DNA of 33,580 bases, taken from the NCBI GenBank assembly GCA_902494535.1, contig CABUTO010000024.1, forward strand, positions 1 through 33,580, read 5' to 3'. The notes under the pieces were generated by a model. It made no database searches and had not been told where the DNA came from. It saw only the letters and a program-made list of their open reading frames with translations. Made by a program: the position numbers and the translations under genes. Source of the stretch: an uncultured Collinsella sp. GTDB taxonomy: Bacteria; Actinomycetota; Coriobacteriia; Coriobacteriales; Coriobacteriaceae. The number at the start of each line of letters is the position of its first letter. Position 1 is the first letter of the stretch. Below are positions 15,636-22,080 of the stretch, one piece after another.

Positions 15636-15807
15636 GGGAAAGCTCATCCCGTTTTGTGCGTCTAGAGTGGGATGCGGCTTCCCAAAGGTGCCGTTAGGGG
15701 AAACTACATCCCGGTTTACCCCCTTGAAATGGGATGCCGTTTCCCGGAGGGGGTCCAGCGGGAAACGGCATCCCATTCTGGGTCCGAAAAGTGGGATACG
15801 GTTTCCG
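15636..15807. repeat. 62-bp tandem array of alternating 15-bp inverted motifs
   Basis: Motif GGGAAACxxCATCCC starts at 15636, 15698 and 15760. Its complement GGGATGCxGTTTCCC starts at 15669, 15731 and 15793. Both series have an exact 62-bp period, with 18- and 14-nt spacers that are not conserved. The 15731-15745 and 15760-15774 units are perfect complements. The array occupies the space between the exporter-operon terminator and the GGDEF gene. The remaining parts of the 532-bp gap hold the terminator at 15817-15853, the hairpin at 15894-15958 and a possible promoter. Confidence 0.85.
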
Positions 15808-15816
15808 GCCGGCATG

Positions 15817-15853
15817 AAAAAGCCTCCGCAGCTCGTGTGGCTGCGGAGGCTTT
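15817..15853 (-). terminator. Rho-independent terminator of the MarR-ABC-ABC operon
   Basis: 13-bp perfect stem AAAGCCTCCGCAG/CTGCGGAGGCTTT (15819-15831/15841-15853) with a 9-nt loop. On the minus strand it is followed by a T-run (TTTTT opposite 15817-15821). It lies about 125 nt past the last stop of the exporter operon. Confidence 0.8.
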
Positions 15854-15893
15854 ATTCGTTGCGGTGCATTGTATTTGGGTCGTTGAGATGAGT

Positions 15894-15958
15894 CGATTTG
15901 CCCCGAAAGAGGAGGGCATTGACCTTAGGGTCATGCCCGACGAATGAGCGACAAATCG
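15894..15958. repeat. Nested hairpin resembling the GGCAT-GACC-GGTC-ATGCC element (diverged or short copy)
   Basis: Outer arms CGATTTG/CAAATCG (15894-15900/15952-15958) enclose an inner stem GGGCAT-T-GACC...GGTC-ATGCCC (15914-15938). The inner stem has the same layout as the larger elements at 20303, 27447 and 33374, including a one-base bulge beside GACC. It may be a fourth, short member. Confidence 0.45.
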
Positions 15959-15977
15959 GCCATCTCGGCGAGCCGAA

Positions 15978-17897
15978 CTACTCCAGCTCAAACGCTCCGG
16001 TATAGAGCTGGTAGTAATACCCGCGCTTGGCGATCAGCTCGTCGTGGTTGCCGCGCTCGATGATGCGGCCGTGGTCCAGACAGATGATTGCGTCGGAGTT
16101 GCGTACGGTGGAGAGGCGGTGCGCGATGACAAACGTCGTGCGGCCTTCCATGAGCTTGTCCATGCCGGCCTGCACGATAGCCTCGGTGCGGGTATCGATG
16201 CTCGACGTGGCCTCGTCCAGAATCATTGCCGGCGGATCGGCGACGGCGGCGCGTGCGATCGAAATCAGCTGACGCTGGCCCTGCGACAGCTGCGCGCCGT
16301 TGCCGGTGAGCATGGTGTCGTAGCCGTCGGGCAGGCGGGTGATAAAGTCATCCGCGCCCGCGAGCTTGGCCGCCGCGATGCACTCCTCGTCGGTAGCGTC
16401 CAGGTTGCCGTAGCGGATGTTATCCATCACGGTGCCGGTGAACAGGTTCACGTCCTGTAGCACGACGCCCAGCGAGCGGCGCAGATCGGCCTTGCGGATC
16501 TTGTTGACGTTGATGCCGTCGTAGCGGATCTTGCCGTCGGCGATGTCATAGAAGCGGTTGATGAGGTTGGTGATGGTCGTCTTGCCCGCGCCGGTGGCAC
16601 CGACAAACGCGACCTTCTGGCCCGGCTTGGCAAACACGGACACGCCGTGCAGCACCTCGTGGTCGGGCGTGTAGCCAAAGTCGACGTTGTCCATGACCAG
16701 GTCGCCACGCAGCGGCACGTACTCGATCTCGCCGGTTGCGCGGTGCGGATGTTTCCACGCCCACATGCCAGTGTGGTGGTCGGCCTCCTCGAGCTGCCAG
16801 GTATCGGGGTTCACCTGAGCGTTGACAAGCGTCACATAGCCTTCGTCGGCTTCGGGCTCCTCGTCGATGAGCTCAAAGATACGGTCGGCGCCGGCGAGGC
16901 CCATGACCACGGCGTTGATCTGCTGCGAGATCTGGCCGATCTGTCCACAGAACTGCTTGGTCATGTTGAGGAACGGCACCACGACGGCGATGGACAGCGC
17001 CATGCCCGAGATGCTCAGGTTGGGCACGCCCAGCGCTAGGAAAATGCCGCCGGCCAGTGCGACCAGCACGTAGAGCAGGTTGCCCAGGTTCATAAGGATG
17101 GGCATGAGGATGTTGGCGTACATGTTGGCCTTCTGCGAGACCTCGAAGAGCTTTTCGTTGCGCTCGTCAAAATCGGCTTCGGCGGCAGACTCGTGGCAGA
17201 ATGCCTTGACGACCTTCTGGCCGTTCATGACTTCCTCGATATGGCCCTCGACAACGCCGAGCTCGGTCTGCTGCGCAATAAAGAAGCGCGCGGAGTTGGA
17301 GCCGAGCAGCTTGGTCATAAAGGTCATAAAGGCGACGCCGGCAATAATGACCAAGCACATCCACACGCTGTAGTACAGCATGATAAAGAACACCGTGACG
17401 ATGACGATGACCGTCATGAGCAGGTTGGGCAGCGACTGGCTGATCATCTGGCGCAGCGTGTCGATGTCATTGGTGTAGTGGCTCATGATGTCGCCGCGCT
17501 GGTGCGTGTCGAAGTAGCGGATCGGCAGGTCCTGCATGCGGTTGAACATCTTCTCGCGCAGCTTCTCCAGCGAGCCCTGCGTGACGATGGCCATGGCGCG
17601 GTTCCAGAAGAGCGAGGACAGGATGCCGATGCCGTAGATGCAGGCGAGGGTGGTCACGAGCTGTGCGATCTTGGGCTGCGCGGCTCCCCAATCGCCCGAC
17701 TGCCACGATTCGCTAATAATCTGCAGGGCGCTCTGAAGGAAGGTCGCGCCGATGGAGTTGATGATGGCGCAGAGCACCACGCCGGCGACGACGAGGGGCA
17801 AAAGCACGGGGTAAAAGCCAAAGAGCGTCTTGATGAGGCGCGATATGGTGCCGCCCTTGCGGTTGAGCGCGCGCTCGGCGGTCGTTGCCTTACTCAT
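15978..17897 (-). CDS. ABC exporter half-transporter with the canonical ATP site (heterodimer subunit 2)
   Basis: Inner-membrane ABC exporter of 639 aa: six-helix ABC_membrane domain (about 20-330), then the ATPase domain (about 395-635). Walker A is GATGAGKTT, the signature is LSQGQ (a change from LSGGQ) and Walker B is MILDEATSSID with the catalytic Glu; the H-loop is AHRLS. A roughly 35-residue hydrophilic insert (DTWQLEEADHHTGMWAWKHP) links the domains. The ATG overlaps the stop of the upstream ABC gene by 8 nt (ATGAGTAA), with AAGGAGG about 9 nt upstream. With its neighbour it should form a heterodimeric drug or lipid exporter of the TM287/288 or BmrCD kind. Substrate unknown. Confidence 0.92.
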   Translation of the reverse strand: MSKATTAERALNRKGGTISRLIKTLFGFYPVLLPLVVAGVVLCAIINSIGATFLQSALQIISESWQSGDWGAAQPKIAQLVTTLACIYGIGILSSLFWNRAMAIVTQGSLEKLREKMFNRMQDLPIRYFDTHQRGDIMSHYTNDIDTLRQMISQSLPNLLMTVIVIVTVFFIMLYYSVWMCLVIIAGVAFMTFMTKLLGSNSARFFIAQQTELGVVEGHIEEVMNGQKVVKAFCHESAAEADFDERNEKLFEVSQKANMYANILMPILMNLGNLLYVLVALAGGIFLALGVPNLSISGMALSIAVVVPFLNMTKQFCGQIGQISQQINAVVMGLAGADRIFELIDEEPEADEGYVTLVNAQVNPDTWQLEEADHHTGMWAWKHPHRATGEIEYVPLRGDLVMDNVDFGYTPDHEVLHGVSVFAKPGQKVAFVGATGAGKTTITNLINRFYDIADGKIRYDGINVNKIRKADLRRSLGVVLQDVNLFTGTVMDNIRYGNLDATDEECIAAAKLAGADDFITRLPDGYDTMLTGNGAQLSQGQRQLISIARAAVADPPAMILDEATSSIDTRTEAIVQAGMDKLMEGRTTFVIAHRLSTVRNSDAIICLDHGRIIERGNHDELIAKRGYYYQLYTGAFELE

Positions 17898-19704
17898 GTG
17901 CCTCGCCTCCTTCCTGGGTCTGAGCTTGCGTTACGGATGCCTCGGTGTCGGCCTCGACGGCCTCTTCGCCCTCGGCAGACATCTTGTTCTGCGAGGTAAA
18001 GGTCTCGCGGTAGATCTCGCTCGTCTTGAGCAGCTCGTCGTGGTTACCGATCTGCGCGATGCGGCCGCCCTCCATGACGATGATGCGGTCTGCGTCCTGC
18101 ACGGAGCTAATGCGCTGGGCGATGATGAGCTTGGTCGTGTTGGGCAGATAGCTTGCCAGCCCTGCGCGAATCTTGGCGTCGGTCTTGGTGTCGACGGCGC
18201 TCGTGGAGTCGTCCAGGATCAAGATCTTGGGGCGACGCAGCAGGGCACGCGCAATGCACAGGCGCTGCTTCTGACCGCCGGAAACATTGGAGCCGCCCTG
18301 TTCGATCCAGGTGTCATAGCCCTTGGGGAAGCCGTCGACAAACTCGTCGGCGCAGGCCAGATGCGCGGCCTCGCGGACCTCTTCGTCGGTGGCGTTCGGG
18401 TCGCCCCAACGCAGGTTCTCGGCAATCGTGCCGCTAAACAGCACGTTTTTCTGCAGCACCATGGCCACCTGGTGGCGCAGGGCGTCCAAGTCGTAGTCGC
18501 GTACATCCACGCCGCCCACGCGCACGGTACCCTCGGTGGCGTCGTACAGGCGGGCGATGAGGTTTACGAGCGTGGACTTGGCCGAGCCGGTGCCGCCGAT
18601 GATGCCGATGGTCTCGCCGCTCTTAATGTGCAGGTCGATATCGTCGAGCGCCTGGCGCTTCGCATGCGCGGAATACTTAAAGCTCACGTGGTCAAAGTCG
18701 ATGGAGCCATCGGCGACCTCGAGCACGGGCTCGGCGGGATCGGCGATCGTGGGCTCGGCGGCCAGCACCTCGGTGATGCGGTGCGCCGATTCGTCGGCCA
18801 TGGTCACCATGACAAAGATCATCGATAGCTGCATCAGGCTCATGAGGATTTGGAAGCCATAGGTAAAGATCGAGGAGAGCTGGCCCACGTCGAACAGCGT
18901 GCCCTGGCTCGTGATGATGAGCTTGGAGCCCAGGTAGATGATGACGACAAACGCGCCGTTGACGCAGATGTTCATCATGGGGTTGTTAAAGGCAAGCAGC
19001 TTCTCGGCGCGGGTGAAGTCCATCTGGACGTCGCGTGCGGCGGTCGCGAACTTCTCCTTCTCAAAGTCTTCGCGCACGTAGCTCTTGACCACGCGCATGC
19101 CGGTGACGTTTTCCTCGACGGACTCGTTAAGGGCGTCGTACTTGTGGAACACGCGCGAGAAGATGGGACGCACCTTAAAGATGATAAAGAACAGCCCAAA
19201 GCCCAGCAGCGGAATGATGACCAGGTAGACCATGGCGACGCTGCCGCCCATGATAAATGCCATGGTAAAGGCGAAGATCAATACCAGCGGCGCGCGCACG
19301 GCGATACGGATGATCATCATAAAGGCCTGCTGCACGTTGTTGATATCGGTGGTCAGGCGCGTGACGAGCGAGGAGCTCGAGAACTCATCGATGTTGGCAA
19401 AGCTGAACGTCTGGATCTTGTAGAACAGGTCGTGACGCAGGTTCTTAGCGAAGCCGCAACTCGCATGGCTGCAGGTGACGCCGGCAGCGGCGCCAAAAGC
19501 AAGCGACGTCAGCGCGATGAGCACCAAAAAGCCCGCGGTGGGAAGCATCTCGGCTACGGTGGTGCCATCTTTGATGGCGTCGATCAGGTTGGCGGTGATA
19601 AATGGAATCAGCATCTCGCAGAGCACCTCGCCAAGCACGAGCAACGGCGTGGCAACGGTGACTTTTATATAGTCGCGGATGCTGCCCATGAGGGTTTTAA
19701 TCAT
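17890..19704 (-). CDS. ABC exporter half-transporter with a degenerate ATP site (heterodimer subunit 1)
   Basis: Inner-membrane ABC exporter of 604 aa. The N-terminal six-helix domain (about 15-310) precedes the ATPase domain (about 345-580). Walker A reads GGTGSAKST, so the third Gly is Ala. Walker B ends LILDDSTSAVD, with Asp in place of the catalytic Glu. The signature VSGGQ is near canonical. This asymmetry is the pattern known for heterodimeric exporters: this subunit gives the good signature, its partner the good Walker B. A Glu-rich tail follows. It starts with an 8-nt overlap (ATGATTAA) with the MarR stop, with GGAGG just upstream. Cotranscribed with the regulator and partner. Confidence 0.92.
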   Translation of the reverse strand: MIKTLMGSIRDYIKVTVATPLLVLGEVLCEMLIPFITANLIDAIKDGTTVAEMLPTAGFLVLIALTSLAFGAAAGVTCSHASCGFAKNLRHDLFYKIQTFSFANIDEFSSSSLVTRLTTDINNVQQAFMMIIRIAVRAPLVLIFAFTMAFIMGGSVAMVYLVIIPLLGFGLFFIIFKVRPIFSRVFHKYDALNESVEENVTGMRVVKSYVREDFEKEKFATAARDVQMDFTRAEKLLAFNNPMMNICVNGAFVVIIYLGSKLIITSQGTLFDVGQLSSIFTYGFQILMSLMQLSMIFVMVTMADESAHRITEVLAAEPTIADPAEPVLEVADGSIDFDHVSFKYSAHAKRQALDDIDLHIKSGETIGIIGGTGSAKSTLVNLIARLYDATEGTVRVGGVDVRDYDLDALRHQVAMVLQKNVLFSGTIAENLRWGDPNATDEEVREAAHLACADEFVDGFPKGYDTWIEQGGSNVSGGQKQRLCIARALLRRPKILILDDSTSAVDTKTDAKIRAGLASYLPNTTKLIIAQRISSVQDADRIIVMEGGRIAQIGNHDELLKTSEIYRETFTSQNKMSAEGEEAVEADTEASVTQAQTQEGGEAHE

Positions 19705-20203
19705 CCAGTTCCTCCCAGGTTACACGGATTTTCTCGAGCATTTCGGCGAGCTGCTCGCGCTCGTCGTGGGTGAGGGCACCAAAGGCCTGCTCTCTAAAGC
19801 GAATGCGGGCTGCCTGGTCGATGCGGGCGTTTTCCCGGCCGGTTTCGGTCAGGCGAATGGTGAGCTGCCGTCGATCCTTGGGGTTACGGCTGCGCTCGAT
19901 GAGGCCGTTGAGCTCGAGTTTGGACAGGATCTCGGAAAGCGACCCCGGCTTGAGGTCAAAGTGCATGCCGAGTTCCTGCTGCGACATCTCGCCGCCGGGT
20001 TGCTTGGCCAGCAGGCAGATGATGGGCGCCTTGCCGGACACGCCTCCGCCATGAAAATGCATGTAATGGCCGCAAAAGCCCAGGCCATTGAGGATGCGCT
20101 TGGCAAGCTTGTCTTCTGAGCTAACCGCTTCGGGTGCATCCGCCGGCTGTGACGGGTCGCCGCCGGGCTCGTGCGAACAAAGGTTAAGAGGTTCATCGCA
20201 CAT
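19697..20203 (-). CDS. MarR-family repressor of the ABC exporter operon
   Basis: Winged-helix regulator of 168 aa. The HTH is at about 75-105 (MSQQELGMHFDLKPGSLSEI), the wing carries RNPKDRRQLTIRLTETG, and dimerisation helices lie at both ends. An N-terminal 30-residue tail has Cys2, Cys9 and His11, and a His-rich string GHYMHFHGG follows at about 45-53. Metal or redox sensing is possible but not shown. First gene of the operon; its stop overlaps the first ABC gene. GGAG lies about 12 nt before the ATG, a long spacing; an in-frame stop just upstream rules out an earlier start. Promoter and a dyad lie directly upstream, fitting autorepression relieved by an exported compound. Confidence 0.9.
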   Translation of the reverse strand: MCDEPLNLCSHEPGGDPSQPADAPEAVSSEDKLAKRILNGLGFCGHYMHFHGGGVSGKAPIICLLAKQPGGEMSQQELGMHFDLKPGSLSEILSKLELNGLIERSRNPKDRRQLTIRLTETGRENARIDQAARIRFREQAFGALTHDEREQLAEMLEKIRVTWEELDD

Positions 20204-20227
20204 GAATTAGTGTTGCTCCTTTCTTTA

Positions 20228-20257
20228 GTTAGGTAGTGGAATTGTTTTGTGCCTAAC
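20228..20257. promoter_or_regulatory. Probable MarR operator (GTTAGG...CCTAAC dyad)
   Basis: Perfect 6-bp arms GTTAGG (20228-20233) and CCTAAC (20252-20257) sit 18 bp apart. They lie directly downstream of the predicted minus-strand -10 and span the expected transcription start. A regulator bound here would block initiation. Confidence 0.6.
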
Positions 20258-20258
20258 C

Positions 20259-20287
20259 AATCTAGGAGCATGAGAAATGAATGTCAA
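20259..20287 (-). promoter_or_regulatory. Promoter of the MarR-ABC-ABC operon
   Basis: On the minus strand: consensus -35 TTGACA (20287-20282), a 17-bp spacer, and -10 TAGATT (20264-20259). The expected start near 20252 gives a leader of about 50 nt with AAAGGAG. Confidence 0.7.
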
Positions 20288-20302
20288 GGTACCAAACTAG
20301 TG

Positions 20303-20450
20303 GTTACGCGGTTTTACCAAACCGCGTAACGGCTCGACGCTGCAAACCCGCCAGAGCGGCAATCTGCCTTTCAACTTCGGCGGCATGACCAGAAGGTCAA
20401 TGCCGCCTCGTTTCAAGGCACCTTGCTCGCTCTGGCGGGTTTTCGCTGAC
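20303..20450. repeat. Nested-hairpin intergenic element, copy A
   Basis: Three stems. (1) GTTACGCGGTTT-TACC-AAACCGCGTAAC (20303-20330), a perfect 12 bp. (2) An outer 15-bp stem (20344-20358/20428-20442) around CCCGCCAGAGCG. (3) An inner stem GGCGGCAT/ATGCCGCC (20379-20386/20400-20407) capped by GACC-AGAA-GGTC with one bulged A. A related GCCAAAAC/GTTTTGGC pair follows (20454-20490). It aligns with copies at 27447-27565 and 33374-33520. It lies in the 547-bp gap between divergent genes, with no T-run, so it is not simply a terminator. Confidence 0.8.
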
Positions 20451-20562
20451 TTCGCCAAAACATCGGTGTTGCCCGACCAGTCGTTTTGGCACTTAGGTGG
20501 CAATTAGGGACGTTCCTTATGTGCCGGCACTTGGGGACACTCCTTGCGCTGATAGTCGTTGG

Positions 20563-20622
20563 GTTAGTCGTTGGGGACGTTCTTGTTTGACTAGTCATTT
20601 AAGAACGTCCCCAACGACTAAC
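20563..20622. repeat. 60-bp palindrome with perfect 22-bp arms
   Basis: Arms 20563-20584 and 20601-20622 are perfectly complementary; the 16-nt centre contains TGACTAGTCA (20589-20598), itself a palindrome. Two weaker relatives of the GGGGACGTTCTT string occur just upstream (AGGGACGTTCCTT near 20507, GGGGACACTCCTT near 20533). No T-run follows. Of the remaining gap before the pyridoxamine kinase gene, only a weak promoter is visible. Confidence 0.7.
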
Positions 20623-20671
20623 TTCCTTCCCGTAACCTTTCCGCAACAATTTGCCCTTCACGCTGCCCGAC

Positions 20672-20700
20672 TTCGCTCGTAACGTTCCCTGCGCTACACT
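20672..20700 (+). promoter_or_regulatory. Weak candidate promoter of the pyridoxamine kinase gene
   Basis: TTCGCT (20672-20677), a 17-bp spacer and TACACT (20695-20700), about 50 nt before the start codon. Only partial consensus matches. Confidence 0.3.
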
Positions 20701-20750
20701 TAGTCGCACTGTGGCGCTGCCGCGCCGCGCCCGACCCAAGGGGGACTCTC

Positions 20751-21575
20751 ATGAAGAACACTCAGCTGCTGTTGATCAACGATATGTGCGGCTACGGCAA
20801 GGTCGCGCTTTCCGCCATGCTGCCGGTGCTGTCGCATATGGGCTATCGCATCCACAACCTGCCGACGGCCCTTGTTTCCGATACGCTCAACTACCCCAAG
20901 TTCTACATCCACGACACCACGGAGTACGTGCGTCAGAGTCTTGCCATTTGGGAGGAGCTCGGCTTTGAGTTCGACGCCATCTCGACCGGCTTTATCGTGA
21001 CCGAGGAAGAGACGCGCATCATCTCGGACTTTTGCCACCGCCGCGCGCAAAAGGGCACCAAGGTGTTCGTCGATCCCATCATGGGCGACAACGGCAAGCT
21101 CTATGCCGGTGTGCCCGAGTCCACGATTGGCCTTATGCGGCACCTGCTGGAGTGCGCAGACTACGCGGTGCCCAACTACACCGAGGCCTGTCTGCTCGCC
21201 GATACGCCTATTGCAGAGCAGATCACGCCCGATGAGGCCCGCGCCCTTGTGGACGCTGTGCGCGAGCTGGGTGCCAAGTCGGTGGTCATTACGAGCGCCG
21301 TGGTCAATGGCACGAACGCGGTTATCGGTTACGACCATGTGGCGGGGGAGTACTTCACGATTCCCTTTGAGCTCATTCCGGTCTATTTCCCGGGCACGGG
21401 CGACACGTTCTCGGCGGTGCTCGTCGGCCGCGTTATGGCCGGTTGGAGCCTGCAGCGTGCGACGAGCGATGCCATGCGCGTGGTAGCGGAGCTTATCGAG
21501 CGCAATGCCGACCAGGAGGATAAGTCCGCCGGCCTTCCCATCGAGGCCTGCCTGGATGTGATTGACCATGAGTAA
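20751..21575 (+). CDS. Pyridoxamine/pyridoxal kinase (PfkB/ribokinase fold)
   Basis: Cytosolic kinase of 274 aa that phosphorylates B6 vitamers (pyridoxal, pyridoxamine) with ATP, a salvage route to pyridoxal 5'-phosphate. N-terminal LLINDMCGYGKVAL is the substrate-binding strand and loop of PdxK/PdxY proteins. FVDPIMGDNGKLY and VPNYTEA are family signatures. PGTGDTFSA near residue 213 is the ribokinase anion-hole/catalytic Asp motif (usual GAGD, here GTGD). AAGGGGG lies 5-6 nt before ATG 20751. The last 8 nt overlap the next gene (ATGAGTAA), so the two proteins are made together. PdxY versus PdxK subfamily not resolved. Confidence 0.9.
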   Translation: MKNTQLLLINDMCGYGKVALSAMLPVLSHMGYRIHNLPTALVSDTLNYPKFYIHDTTEYVRQSLAIWEELGFEFDAISTGFIVTEEETRIISDFCHRRAQKGTKVFVDPIMGDNGKLYAGVPESTIGLMRHLLECADYAVPNYTEACLLADTPIAEQITPDEARALVDAVRELGAKSVVITSAVVNGTNAVIGYDHVAGEYFTIPFELIPVYFPGTGDTFSAVLVGRVMAGWSLQRATSDAMRVVAELIERNADQEDKSAGLPIEACLDVIDHE

Positions 21576-21897
21576 TGCTGATGAGGGCGGCGTCAAGCCT
21601 GCGGGCGAGAACAAGCCGCTCGGCGCGCCGCGTGGCAAGCGTCCGCGTATCCGCGTGAGCTGCGTGGACCAGCTGGGTGCGTGCCGCTGCCACCATGGTC
21701 ACAAGCCGGGCGACGTCTTTGACTTCGACCGAGACCGCGGCAAGATGTGCGCTATGGCCTGCCATGTGGGCTTTCCCTATATCGATATCCTGCGCTATGG
21801 CGGAACCGTGCCTGGCAACGAGCCCGGCACGGCAAAGTTCTGCTGCCCCGAGGTCGATACGCTGAACGTCTGGCTTGCCGAGATCGTCGACGAGTAG
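21568..21897 (+). CDS. Cys-rich small protein, TIGR04076-like
   Basis: Protein of 109 aa of unknown function. Seven cysteines (32, 39, 41, 61, 65, 92, 93) lie in a pattern typical of the TIGR04076 family: V.C...LG.C.CHHG, then GKMCAMACHVGFPYIDILRYGG and FCCPEVD. Family members are small anaerobe proteins thought to bind metal; that role is inference. The first 27 residues are a charged, low-complexity lead. ATG 21568 overlaps the kinase stop (ATGAGTAA) and has no strong ribosome site, so translation is probably coupled. Followed by a palindromic repeat and a short terminator-like hairpin. Confidence 0.8.
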   Translation: MSNADEGGVKPAGENKPLGAPRGKRPRIRVSCVDQLGACRCHHGHKPGDVFDFDRDRGKMCAMACHVGFPYIDILRYGGTVPGNEPGTAKFCCPEVDTLNVWLAEIVDE

Positions 21898-21905
21898 TCG
21901 AGCGC

Positions 21906-21938
21906 AATGTGACAAAGGGACAGTCCCTTTGTCACATT
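21906..21938. repeat. AATGTGACAAAGGGAC-family palindrome, copy 2 (perfect)
   Basis: 16-bp arms AATGTGACAAAGGGAC/GTCCCTTTGTCACATT are perfectly complementary around a single A at 21922. Starts 9 nt after the TIGR04076-like stop. This is the best-preserved copy and defines the consensus. Confidence 0.9.
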
Positions 21939-21942
21939 CGCC

Positions 21943-21960
21943 GGGGCTGCCCCTTCTTTT
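21943..21960 (+). terminator. Short terminator-like hairpin after the pyridoxamine kinase operon
   Basis: GGGG-CTG-CCCC followed by TTCTTTT, directly after the copy-2 palindrome. The 4-bp stem is weak alone but may act with the palindrome. Confidence 0.4.
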
Positions 21961-21964
21961 TGCT

Positions 21965-21970
21965 TATAAT
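21965..21970 (+). promoter_or_regulatory. -10 box TATAAT upstream of the AAA ATPase gene
   Basis: A consensus TATAAT opens the AT-rich stretch 21960-22065, with TG 2 nt further upstream. No good -35 is seen at 17 bp. Transcription would start near 21977, just before the 33-bp-spaced repeats. Confidence 0.4.
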
Positions 21971-21980
21971 CCTAAATCTC

Positions 21981-22061
21981 TGCATTTCATCCGATTTTAG
22001 GTTCTAAAAATCCTACATTTCATCGATAATTAAGCGCATAAAACTTTGCATTTCATTTGAT
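21981..22061 (+). repeat. Three direct repeats T(G/A)CATTTCATxxGAT at exact 33-bp spacing
   Basis: Units start at 21981, 22014 and 22047. Each reads TGCATTTCAT or TACATTTCAT followed within 0-2 nt by GAT, and each is preceded by a (C/A)TAAA string. They occupy the leader of the ATPase gene. The helical phasing (three turns) suggests a protein bound on one face; RNA-level function is also possible. Confidence 0.75.
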
Positions 22062-22080
22062 GACACTGAGGGGAGAGCCT

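Noticed and set aside
15636..15807. CRISPR array
   Set aside because: Repeats are 15 nt and alternate in orientation, spacers are 18 and 14 nt, and no cas genes are nearby. Period is regular but the layout is not CRISPR.
15568..15891. Small protein-coding gene across the 62-bp array
   Set aside because: Open frames on both strands arise from the repeats; no ribosome site, no family.
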